Part shown: positions 26,866 to 33,994 of the stretch, piece after piece
Position numbering within the stretch: the stretch's first letter is position 1
How the letters are laid out: the number at the start of each line of letters is the position of its first letter
Source: Kutzneria viridogrisea
GTDB lineage: Bacteria > Actinomycetota > Actinomycetes > Mycobacteriales > Pseudonocardiaceae
Assembly: GCA_014138725.1 (NCBI GenBank)
Contig: JACJID010000001.1
Coordinates: forward strand, 248,001 to 312,000
Length of the DNA stretch: 64,000 nucleotides
Reading direction: 5' to 3'
Made by a program: the position numbers and the translations under genes
Notes under the pieces: generated by a model
Told to the model about the DNA's origin: nothing
Database searches by the model: none
The model's input: only the letters and a program-made list of their open reading frames with translations

Positions 26866-27854
26866 GACGCCGCCGCGAATCGCTCGCGGGCTGGCTGTTC
26901 ACCACGCCCGCGCTGGTGCTGCTGGGGCTGTTCCTGTTGGCGCCGATCCTGCTCGCGGTCTGGGTGAGCCTGCTCGACTGGGACGGCACGCGCAATCCGC
27001 TGGCCGGGGGCGTGCCGTTCGTGGGACTGGACAACTACCGGGACCTGCTCACCCAGGACGGCCTGCTGCGCACCGACTTCGCCACCAGCGTGCGCAACAC
27101 CCTGTACTTCGTGCTGCTGGCCGTGCCCGCGCAGACCGCGCTCGCCTTCGGGCTGGCCGTGGCGGTCAACAACAAGCTGTTGCGCGGCAGGACCTTCTTC
27201 CGCACGGTGTTCTACTTCCCCTCGGTCACCAGTTCGGTGGCGATCTCCGTGGTGTTCCTGTTCCTGTTCTCCGGAACCGGTGCCGTCAACGGGTTGCTGC
27301 GACTGTTCGGAGTGGACGGACCGACCTGGTTCGCCGACCCGCGCGGGCTGCTGCACCTGCTGCTGGGCCAGCCCCCGCGGTGGATGCTCGACACCCGGGT
27401 GTTCTCGCTGTCGTTGTGGGACTGGGTGTCCGGGCCCTCGGTGGCGATGACCGCGGTGATCGTGCTCGTGGTGTGGACCACCTCCGGCACGTTCATGCTC
27501 ATGTACCTGGCAGCTCTCCAGAACCTGCCCGAGGACGTGGGCGAGGCGGCGCTGATCGACGGTGCCACGCGGTGGCAGCGGCTGCGCGAAGTGACCCTGC
27601 CCCTGTTGCGGCCCACGACCTTCCTGGTGATGACCCTGGGGCTGATCAGCACCTGGCAGGTTTTCGACCAGGTGTACGTGATGAGCCAGGGAAACCCCGC
27701 CAAGACCACGCTGACCCCTGCCTACCTGTCCTACCAGCGGGCCTTCGGCGACGGCGCGTTCGGCACCGGTGCGGCCATCGCGATCACCCTGACCGCGCTG
27801 ATCCTGGTGCTCACCTGGGCGCAGCGCCGACTGTTCGGGGAGGGGCGCGGATGA
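26862..27854 (+). CDS. Sugar ABC permease, MalF type
   Basis: 330 aa. Six membrane helices are visible, beginning RRESLAGWLFTTPALVLLGLFLLAPI. The EAA loop that contacts the ATPase is EAALIDGATRWQRLREVTLPLL near residue 230. It overlaps the binding-protein gene (GTGA) and the second permease (ATGA), so the operon is translationally coupled. Forms a heterodimer with the second permease in the membrane. Confidence 0.92.
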   Translation: MRRRRESLAGWLFTTPALVLLGLFLLAPILLAVWVSLLDWDGTRNPLAGGVPFVGLDNYRDLLTQDGLLRTDFATSVRNTLYFVLLAVPAQTALAFGLAVAVNNKLLRGRTFFRTVFYFPSVTSSVAISVVFLFLFSGTGAVNGLLRLFGVDGPTWFADPRGLLHLLLGQPPRWMLDTRVFSLSLWDWVSGPSVAMTAVIVLVVWTTSGTFMLMYLAALQNLPEDVGEAALIDGATRWQRLREVTLPLLRPTTFLVMTLGLISTWQVFDQVYVMSQGNPAKTTLTPAYLSYQRAFGDGAFGTGAAIAITLTALILVLTWAQRRLFGEGRG

Positions 27855-28676
27855 GACGGATCCTCGGCTACTCGGTGCTGGCACTGGGCGCGGTGCTCTA
27901 CCTCGCGCCGTTCGTGATCCAGTTGGTCACCTCGTTCAAGACCGACCCGGACGCCGTGGCACACCCCCTGTCCCTGCTGCCGGACCCGTTGTCCACCGAC
28001 ACCTATCGGCGCCTTGCCACCGACCCCGCGGTGGACTTCCCGCGCTGGTTCGGCAACTCGCTGCTGGTCACGGTGTGTGTCACCCTCGGGCGGCTGCTCG
28101 TGGACGCGCTTGCCGGGTACGGCCTGGCCCGGTTGCGCTGGCGTGGCCGGGACGCGGTGTTCGGCGGCATCCTGGCGGTCATGTCGGTGCCCGGGGTGGT
28201 GCTGCTCATCCCGAAGTTCCTCGTGTTGCGCCAGCTGTCCCTGTACAACTCCTACCTGGGCATGGTCCTGCCGCTGCTGGTGGACGGCATGGGCATCTTC
28301 CTGATGCGCCAGGCCTTCCTCCAGGTACCCCGCGAGGTCGAGGAATCGGCCACTGTGGACGGTGCGGGCGTGTTGCGCACCTGGTGGTCGGTGGTGCTGC
28401 CGATGGTGCGGCCCGCGCTGGCCACCCTGGCGGTGCTGTCCTTCCAGGGCTCCTGGAACGAGTTCACCGGCCTGCTCGTGGCCACCTCGGACCCCCGCTA
28501 CGAGACGCTCACCCTGGGGCTTGCCCGCCTGGTGTCCGGCGCGCTGGGCCAGGGCGAGCAGTTGCCGCTCAAGCTGACCCATCGCCATGCTGTCCACCGT
28601 GCCGGTGCTGGTCGTCTTCCTGGCCGCCCGCAAGTACTTCGTGAACAGCCAGCTGTCCTCGGCGGTGAAGGGCTAG
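27851..28676 (+). pseudogene. Sugar ABC permease, MalG type, frameshifted near the 3' end
   Basis: The reading frame from ATG 27851 gives a normal MalG-type permease (helices; EAA loop EESATVDGAGVLRTWWSVVLP) up to EQLPLKLT at about 28577. It then turns into Arg/His/Gly-rich sequence and stops at 28693. Removing one C from the CCC run at 28578-28580 restores TIAMLSTVPVLVVFL, the last membrane helix, and the family's usual C-terminus ending VNSQLSSAVKG at the stop 28674-28676. Either a real one-base insertion or a sequencing error. As written, the last helix is lost. Confidence 0.9.
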
Positions 28677-28685
28677 TGGCGCGAA

Positions 28686-28700
28686 TTTCCTGACAGGAAA
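28686..28700. repeat. Short palindrome after the sugar operon
   Basis: TTTCCTG-a-CAGGAAA, a 7-bp inverted repeat with a 1-nt centre, 10 nt after the restored stop of the permease and followed by a pyrimidine-rich stretch. It could be an operator or a weak terminator; its low GC stands out. Confidence 0.4.
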
Positions 28701-28855
28701 GGACTTTCTCTCGCCTTGTGACCCAAAGTGGGCACGGTCTGGCGCGCAACGGCCACTCGGGAGCGCCGTTCCGGGAGTACAGTGACATGCTTGGTGTGCA
28801 TGGCCGCTGGGTGTCAGCGGGGTCGAACGCACCCTGAGGCACCCGCCGGGCTGGG

Positions 28856-29014
28856 GTGAGTTCGGTCTGCTCCACCGATGAACTGGAGGCGCGGTTGGAG
28901 GAACTGGAGTTCACTGTGGGCGAAGGGCCCTGCGCGGACGCGTTCCGCGACGGGGCGCTGGTCCGCTGTGACACGCAAGCTCAGGCTCGACTAGGAGTCC
29001 GAGAGGTGAGCCTG
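28856..29014 (+). pseudogene. Remnant of a GAF-domain gene
   Basis: In frame with the following gene but before its ribosome site is a fragment containing TDELEARLEELEFTVGEG and PCADAFRDGALV. This resembles the central GAF strip of ANTAR proteins, and the intact downstream gene has the matching LFELQNSQGPCLECYRTGVAV. The frame is closed by a TGA at 28835-28837 and no domain start is visible. It looks like a decayed copy of a GAF gene, not an N-terminal extension. The stretch 28694-28855 holds nothing else I recognise. Confidence 0.6.
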
Positions 29015-29737
29015 ATGTCGGCGCACAGCATGGCCGCGACCTTCGTGGAACTGGCCGACACACTCGTCGCCGACTTCGACCCGTTGGACTTCATGCACCT
29101 GCTCGCGGACAGGTGTGTCGACTTGCTCGGGGTGGACGCCGCCGGGCTGCTGCTGGTTGACCACAGCGGGCGGCTGCGGGTCGTCGGAGCCTCCAGCGAA
29201 CGCGCCAGGCTGCTCGAGCTGTTCGAGTTGCAGAACAGCCAAGGGCCCTGCCTGGAGTGCTACCGCACGGGTGTCGCGGTGATCGTGTCCGACCTGGAGG
29301 AGATGTCCCGGCTCTGGCCGGAGTTCTCCCGGGTGTCGGGGCAAGCCGGGTTCACCTCCGTGCACGCCCTGCCGATGCGCCTGCGCTCGGAGGTCATCGG
29401 CGCGCTGAACCTGTTCCACGCCGCGCCCGGTGCCCTGGACGAGGCCGCGCTCAAGATGGCCCAGGCCATGGCCGACGTGGCTACTATTGGCCTGCTACAG
29501 GAACGTGCCATCAGCCGCAGGGAGCTGCTGGCCGAGCAGTTGGAGGGCGCGCTGCACAGCAGGGTCCTGATCGAACAGGCCAAGGGCGTGCTGGCGGGCA
29601 GGCTCCAACTCGACATGGACACGGCCTTCTCGAGGTTGCGCAACTACTCCCGCCACCACAACATGCGGATCAGCGCGGTGGCCGAGGACCTCGTCTCCGG
29701 CGAGCTCGACGCCAGGACGCTGCTCGGCCTGCGGTGA
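29015..29737 (+). CDS. GAF-ANTAR RNA-binding antiterminator-type protein
   Basis: 240 aa. The GAF domain spans about 10-165 (DFDPLDFMHLLADRCVDLLGVDAAGLLL... VHALPMRLRSEVIGALNLF). The C-terminal ANTAR domain (about 180-238) has the conserved HSRVLIEQAKGVLAGRLQLDMDTAF and ISAVAEDLVSG. ANTAR domains bind tandem hairpins in mRNA and prevent termination; the GAF part senses a ligand. Start at ATG 29015, preceded by GAGAGGTGAG. Targets are unknown. Confidence 0.88.
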   Translation: MSAHSMAATFVELADTLVADFDPLDFMHLLADRCVDLLGVDAAGLLLVDHSGRLRVVGASSERARLLELFELQNSQGPCLECYRTGVAVIVSDLEEMSRLWPEFSRVSGQAGFTSVHALPMRLRSEVIGALNLFHAAPGALDEAALKMAQAMADVATIGLLQERAISRRELLAEQLEGALHSRVLIEQAKGVLAGRLQLDMDTAFSRLRNYSRHHNMRISAVAEDLVSGELDARTLLGLR

Positions 29738-29748
29738 GCGGGGCCGGT

Positions 29749-30084
29749 TCAGCGGTCGGTGGAGTTGGTGAGGTCCTCGAGCAGTTGGATCTGGTCGGAC
29801 AGGACGCCGGTGAGGATCTCACGGGCGACCCTCAGCAGTTCGGCCACGCGGGGGCTGGTGAGGGAGTAGTAGACGCTCGAGCCTTCCTTGCGGGTGGTCA
29901 CCAGGCCCGCCCGCCGCAGGACCGCCAACTGCTGGGACAGGTTGGCGGGCTCGACCCCGACCTCGGGCAACATCTCCGCGACGGCGTGCTCGCGCTGGCT
30001 GAGCAACTCCAGCACGCGGATGCGCACGGGATGCCCCAGCGTCTTGAAGAACTCGGCCTTCACCTGGTAGAGGGGTGTTTTCAC
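29749..30084 (-). CDS. ArsR/SmtB-family HTH regulator
   Basis: About 111 aa. The winged helix has VKAEFFKTLGHPVRIRVLELL, a recognition helix in GVEPANLSQQLAVLRRAGLV and the wing TRKEGSSVYYSLTSPRVAELL. GTG 30084 is chosen because AGGGGAAGGG lies 5 nt upstream; GTG 30108 is an alternative. No CxC metal motif is seen in the recognition helix, so it may not be a metal sensor. This subgroup is often next to SulP/sulfate or sulfur genes, but none is here. Convergent with the GAF-ANTAR gene. Confidence 0.88.
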   Translation of the reverse strand: MKTPLYQVKAEFFKTLGHPVRIRVLELLSQREHAVAEMLPEVGVEPANLSQQLAVLRRAGLVTTRKEGSSVYYSLTSPRVAELLRVAREILTGVLSDQIQLLEDLTNSTDR

Positions 30085-30256
30085 GCGGGCCCTTCCCCTG
30101 TCGCGCACTACGCGAGCAGTGGCGGTCTTGCTCCATTCTCAGGTGCAAACCTTAGCAAGTTCCGTGGTCGGAAGGCTGCGGGACGGCGGGTTAGGGGAAT
30201 CACCAGACCCCGGTTGCGGGGTGTGGCGCTGGGCCGATCGGGGGTGAGCATGAGGC

Positions 30257-31465
30257 ATGGCGCCCAGTCGGCACATCGCGCACCTCAGCCTCCCGCTCTA
30301 CGGCCACGTGTACCCGACGCTGAACTTCGCCGGTGAGCTGGTGCGCCGCGGCCACCGCGTGACCTACGGCACCAGCCGGGCCTTCGCCGCGCAGGTGGAG
30401 CGCATCGGCGCGCGGTTGCTGGCCTACCCGGAGGCCATGGCCGAGCAGGCCGCCTTCACCGGGGTCGAGGTGGTCACCACGGTGGCGGCCACCACGATGG
30501 AGATGCGCTTCTACGAGCAGAGCCTGCTGCTGGTCGAGGACCTGGCCGAGCAGTTCGCCGGGGACACCCCCGACCTGATCTGCACCGACCCGATCATGTT
30601 CGGCGCCGCCACCGTGCTGGGCCGCCGCTGGGGGGTGCCCGTGGTGGTCACGCACCTGCACTTCGCCTTCTGCACGGGCTACGACTGGCGCCCGGACCGG
30701 TTGCGCCGCTCCTTCGCCGGGCAGGACCTGACCGAGCTGGTGGACCTGGCCACCCGGCTGGACGTGCTCAACGACAAGTACGAGGTGCCCGCCGACCAGC
30801 CCGCGGCCACCGAGGAACTCGTGCTGTCCTTCCTGCCGCCGCGGTTCCAGCCGCACCGGGAGCTGTTCGGCCCCAACCACCAGTTCGTCGGGCCCGCGCT
30901 GGAGGGCCAGTCCTATGTGGGGCAGTGGTCCCCGCCCGGTGACGACCGGCCGCTGCTGCTGATCTCGCTGGGCAGCATGGTCCGGGAACGGCCCGAGTTC
31001 ACCCAGCTCTGCGTGGACGCCTTCGCCGAACTGGACTGGCACGTGGTGCTGACCACCGGCGGCACCGAGCCCAACCGCTCGTTCCCGCCGAACTTCGAGG
31101 TGCACCAGTGGGTTCCGCTGCGCTCGGTGCTGGAGCACGCCTCGGTCTGCCTGAACAACGCGGGCATGGGCGCGGTCATGAGCTCGGTGTACCACCACAC
31201 CCCGCTGGTGCTCGTGCCTGGCCTGATCGACCACGAGGCCGTGGCCGACCGGGCCGTCGCGATGGGGGTCGCCCGCTGCCTTGGCGAGCGGGACCTGACC
31301 CCCGAGCTGCTGCGCCGCGCCGTGCTCCAGGTCGAGGCCGACGAGGCCGTGCACGCCGCCGTGCGGGCCATGCGCGCGGAGATCGTCGAGGCCGGTGGCG
31401 CCGGCCGGGCCGCCGACCTGGTCGAGCAGCGGCTTGCCCCTGCGCACCCACCCCGATTCCCGTGA
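30257..31465 (+). CDS. Macrolide-type (GT1) glycosyltransferase
   Basis: 402 aa with two Rossmann domains. The acceptor side begins HIAHLSLPLYGHVYPTLNFAGELVRRGHRVTYGT. The nucleotide-sugar side has SLGSMVRERPEF and the C-terminal signature VCLNNAGMGAVMSSVYHHTPLVLVP. The usual HGG motif is NNAGMG here, so the conserved His is replaced. Relatives (MGT/OleD) glycosylate and inactivate macrolides and other hydrophobic compounds. It stands alone, without a biosynthetic cluster, suggesting detoxification or small-molecule tailoring. Confidence 0.85.
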   Translation: MAPSRHIAHLSLPLYGHVYPTLNFAGELVRRGHRVTYGTSRAFAAQVERIGARLLAYPEAMAEQAAFTGVEVVTTVAATTMEMRFYEQSLLLVEDLAEQFAGDTPDLICTDPIMFGAATVLGRRWGVPVVVTHLHFAFCTGYDWRPDRLRRSFAGQDLTELVDLATRLDVLNDKYEVPADQPAATEELVLSFLPPRFQPHRELFGPNHQFVGPALEGQSYVGQWSPPGDDRPLLLISLGSMVRERPEFTQLCVDAFAELDWHVVLTTGGTEPNRSFPPNFEVHQWVPLRSVLEHASVCLNNAGMGAVMSSVYHHTPLVLVPGLIDHEAVADRAVAMGVARCLGERDLTPELLRRAVLQVEADEAVHAAVRAMRAEIVEAGGAGRAADLVEQRLAPAHPPRFP

Positions 31466-31502
31466 ACACCTCGTGAGGAATGGATCACCCAGGTAGGTTC
31501 GG

Positions 31503-32840
31503 ATGGCCGTGTGGGGGCGGGTCATCGGAGGGGTCCTGATGTCGTCGGCTGGGTACCAGGCGCGAGTGCCGCGCTTCCTGGTGCAGTTGCTGCGCCGCGG
31601 CGCCCCGGTGATCGCGGCCACCCCACGCGACGTGCCCGACCTGGTGGTCGACCCGGCGCCGATCGCGGGCTGGCGCCGCATCTCGGCGATGTGCGAGACC
31701 GACAGCGAGCTGGAACCGGACTCGCTGCTGATGCGGGCCTGCCGCTACGTCGTGCTGGTGCCGCTGGTGTTCCGGCTGTTCGTGCTGCCCGTGACGCTGC
31801 TGCCGAGCGGACTGCCCGCGGCCACCACGCTGATCGCGCTGGTGTTGCTGGCGCTCAACACCCTGGGCATCGTGTGGGTCCTGCGCGTGGTGGGACTGCG
31901 GTACCGTGCGGCACGCGGCCTGCTGCTGCTGGACGCGTTCCTGGCGGTGTCGGCGAACCTCGCCGTGGCCGCGACGACCCCGCCCGGTTCGTACGGCCTG
32001 GCCACGGCCGTCAGCTGGATGGCACTGGTCGGGTCGGTGGCACTGTGGACGGTCGCCTGGGGCATTCCCTCCGGTGCGGGCCTGACCCTGCTCAGCGTGC
32101 CGCTGCAACTGGCGATGTGCGCCCTGGCGGGACGCGAGGCCGACACCGCCGAGCTGGCGGCCAACGCCGCGGTGCTGGGCGTCGCGCTGGTCACCGCCAC
32201 GGGCGGGCTCATGCTGGTGGGCCTGGGCACGCGGCTCGCGCTGGGCATCGGCATCCGGCGCGGTCAGCAGGCGCAGGACGCCCGCGTGCGCAGGGAGCTG
32301 CACGACACGGTGTTGCAGGCGCTGGAGGCGATGGCGCTGCCCGCCCCCGGTGACGGCGAGCACGCGGCGGCCCGGTTGGCCGAACTGCGGGGCATCGCCC
32401 GCGCGCAGGCCATCGAGTTGCGCGGCATGCTGTCCGAGCCCGCCGACACACCGCCCGCCGGGCTCGGCGAGGACCTGACCGTGCTGGCCACCGAGATGGC
32501 ACGGGAGGGGCTGCGCGCGCAACTGGTGTTCGCCGACGTGGACGACAGCACGCTGCCCGAGGCCCGGCGCAGGGCCGTGCGCGACGCGGCCCGCGAGGCC
32601 CTGCGCAACACCATCAAGCACTCCGGCACCAACGAGGTCGTGCTGTGCGTGGAGGAACGCGACGGCGGCATCGCCGTGATCGCCCGCGACCACGGCACCG
32701 GGTTCGACGCGGACCGGCGCCCCGCCGGGTTCGGCATCAGCGAGTCGATCTCCGCCCGGCTGACCGAGGTCGGTGGGCACTCGCGGGTGGATTCCCAGCC
32801 GGGCAGGGGAACCCGCGTCACGCTGTGGGTCCCGCGGTGA
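31503..32840 (+). CDS. NarL-type sensor histidine kinase of the type VII locus
   Basis: 445 aa. Six membrane helices at about 80-255, a HisKA_3 motif RRELHDTVLQALEAM (H267) and an ATPase domain (REALRNTIKHSGTNEV, DHGTGFD, GFGISESISARL). The ATP-lid end is GRGTRVTLWVP. M13 (ATG 31539, preceded by GGAGG) is a good alternative start. It overlaps the mycosin-like gene by 4 nt (GTGA) but has no adjacent response regulator. The NarL-type regulator behind eccB, 21 kb away, is the likely partner (inference). Confidence 0.88.
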   Translation: MAVWGRVIGGVLMSSAGYQARVPRFLVQLLRRGAPVIAATPRDVPDLVVDPAPIAGWRRISAMCETDSELEPDSLLMRACRYVVLVPLVFRLFVLPVTLLPSGLPAATTLIALVLLALNTLGIVWVLRVVGLRYRAARGLLLLDAFLAVSANLAVAATTPPGSYGLATAVSWMALVGSVALWTVAWGIPSGAGLTLLSVPLQLAMCALAGREADTAELAANAAVLGVALVTATGGLMLVGLGTRLALGIGIRRGQQAQDARVRRELHDTVLQALEAMALPAPGDGEHAAARLAELRGIARAQAIELRGMLSEPADTPPAGLGEDLTVLATEMAREGLRAQLVFADVDDSTLPEARRRAVRDAAREALRNTIKHSGTNEVVLCVEERDGGIAVIARDHGTGFDADRRPAGFGISESISARLTEVGGHSRVDSQPGRGTRVTLWVPR

Positions 32841-33994
32841 GGGCACTGCTGGTGCTGGCCCTGGCCGCCCCGCTGGTGGTGCTGGCCGCGCCCCCGGCGC
32901 ACGCCGCGGGCTGCGCGGTGCCCAAGGCCGTCTACACCGAACCGGCCCCGTGGCCGCAGAAGCTGGTCGACCCGACCCGGATCTGGCCGCTCACCCGTGG
33001 CGCGGGGCAGGTCGTGGCGATCGTGGGCACCGGGCTGGACGCGGACAACCCGCAGTTCGGGCACGGGCGGGTGCTCGGCGCCATCGACGTGGTCGGCAGG
33101 GCGGGCGGGGTCGCCGACTGCGACGGCCGGGGCACCTTCGCCGCGGGCATCGTCGGCGCCCAGCCCGAGGACTCGACCACCTTCACCGGCATCGCGCCGG
33201 AGGCCAGGCTGATCGGGGTGCGCTACACCAACGGGGAGGGCCCCGGGGACCCCAACCAGCTCGCCACCGCCATCACCAGGGCCCAACAGGCCGGTGCGGG
33301 CACGATCCTGGTCGCCGTGCCGTCCACATCGGACAGTCCCGCGCTGCGGGCCGCCGTGCAGCAGGTGCGTGCCGCGGGCGCCGTGGTGGTGTCCCCGGCC
33401 GCCGCCACGCAGGCCGGTGCGCGCAGCTACCCGACCGCCGACCCGGGGGTGCTCGCGGTCGGTGCCGCCGACTCCGCCGGGGCCGCCGTGCAGACCGAGT
33501 CGGGGGACTACGTGGCACTGGCCGCGCCCGGGGCGGACCTGGTCAGCACCGCCGCGGGCGCCGCGGGCAAGGACGGGCACCTGTGGCCGGTCAAGGACCC
33601 CACCTTCGCCGCCGCCTACGTGGCCGGGACCGTGGCGCTGCTGCGCGCGTACCGGCCCGCGATGACCCCCGACCAGATCACCGCCCGCCTCACGCTGACC
33701 GCGAGCAGGCCCCCCGGCGGCGGGCCGGACCCGAAGCTGGGCTGGGGCCTGCTCGACGCCTACACCGCCGTGTCCTCCTCGCTGCCCGCGAGCGCCCCGG
33801 CCCCCGGCGGTACGCCCTCCGCCGCGGCGCAACCAGTTGTGCGGCCCGCTGCCGCCCCTGGACCGCCCGCCCGCGACCGGCTGCTCGGTGGGCTGGCCCT
33901 GGCCGGGGTGGTCGTGGCGGTGCTGGCCGGGGTGGTCACCGCCGCGGTGCGACGGGGTCGTGCGCGTGGCTGGCGACCTGGTCGTCTCGACTGA
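32837..33994 (+). CDS. mycP-like: Mycosin-like (MycP) subtilisin-fold protein with all catalytic residues replaced
   Basis: 385 aa with signal peptide (1-24), subtilase fold, Pro-rich linker and C-terminal membrane helix (about 350-371), the MycP plan. The three catalytic motifs are all altered: VAIVGTG has G64 where DTG is expected, DCDGRGT has R98 where His is expected, and DPTFAAAYVAG has T256 where GTSFAAP has Ser. The oxyanion Asn region also differs (SPAAAT). The fold segments are otherwise intact and the frame is open, so it looks retained as a non-catalytic structural part. Mycosins are known to stabilise the ESX membrane complex independent of proteolysis. Confidence 0.85.
   Translation: MRALLVLALAAPLVVLAAPPAHAAGCAVPKAVYTEPAPWPQKLVDPTRIWPLTRGAGQVVAIVGTGLDADNPQFGHGRVLGAIDVVGRAGGVADCDGRGTFAAGIVGAQPEDSTTFTGIAPEARLIGVRYTNGEGPGDPNQLATAITRAQQAGAGTILVAVPSTSDSPALRAAVQQVRAAGAVVVSPAAATQAGARSYPTADPGVLAVGAADSAGAAVQTESGDYVALAAPGADLVSTAAGAAGKDGHLWPVKDPTFAAAYVAGTVALLRAYRPAMTPDQITARLTLTASRPPGGGPDPKLGWGLLDAYTAVSSSLPASAPAPGGTPSAAAQPVVRPAAAPGPPARDRLLGGLALAGVVVAVLAGVVTAAVRRGRARGWRPGRLD

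Noticed and set aside
28856-29014. N-terminal extension of the GAF-ANTAR protein
   Set aside because: A good ribosome site precedes ATG 29015; the upstream segment resembles an internal GAF strip, so it is treated as a remnant.
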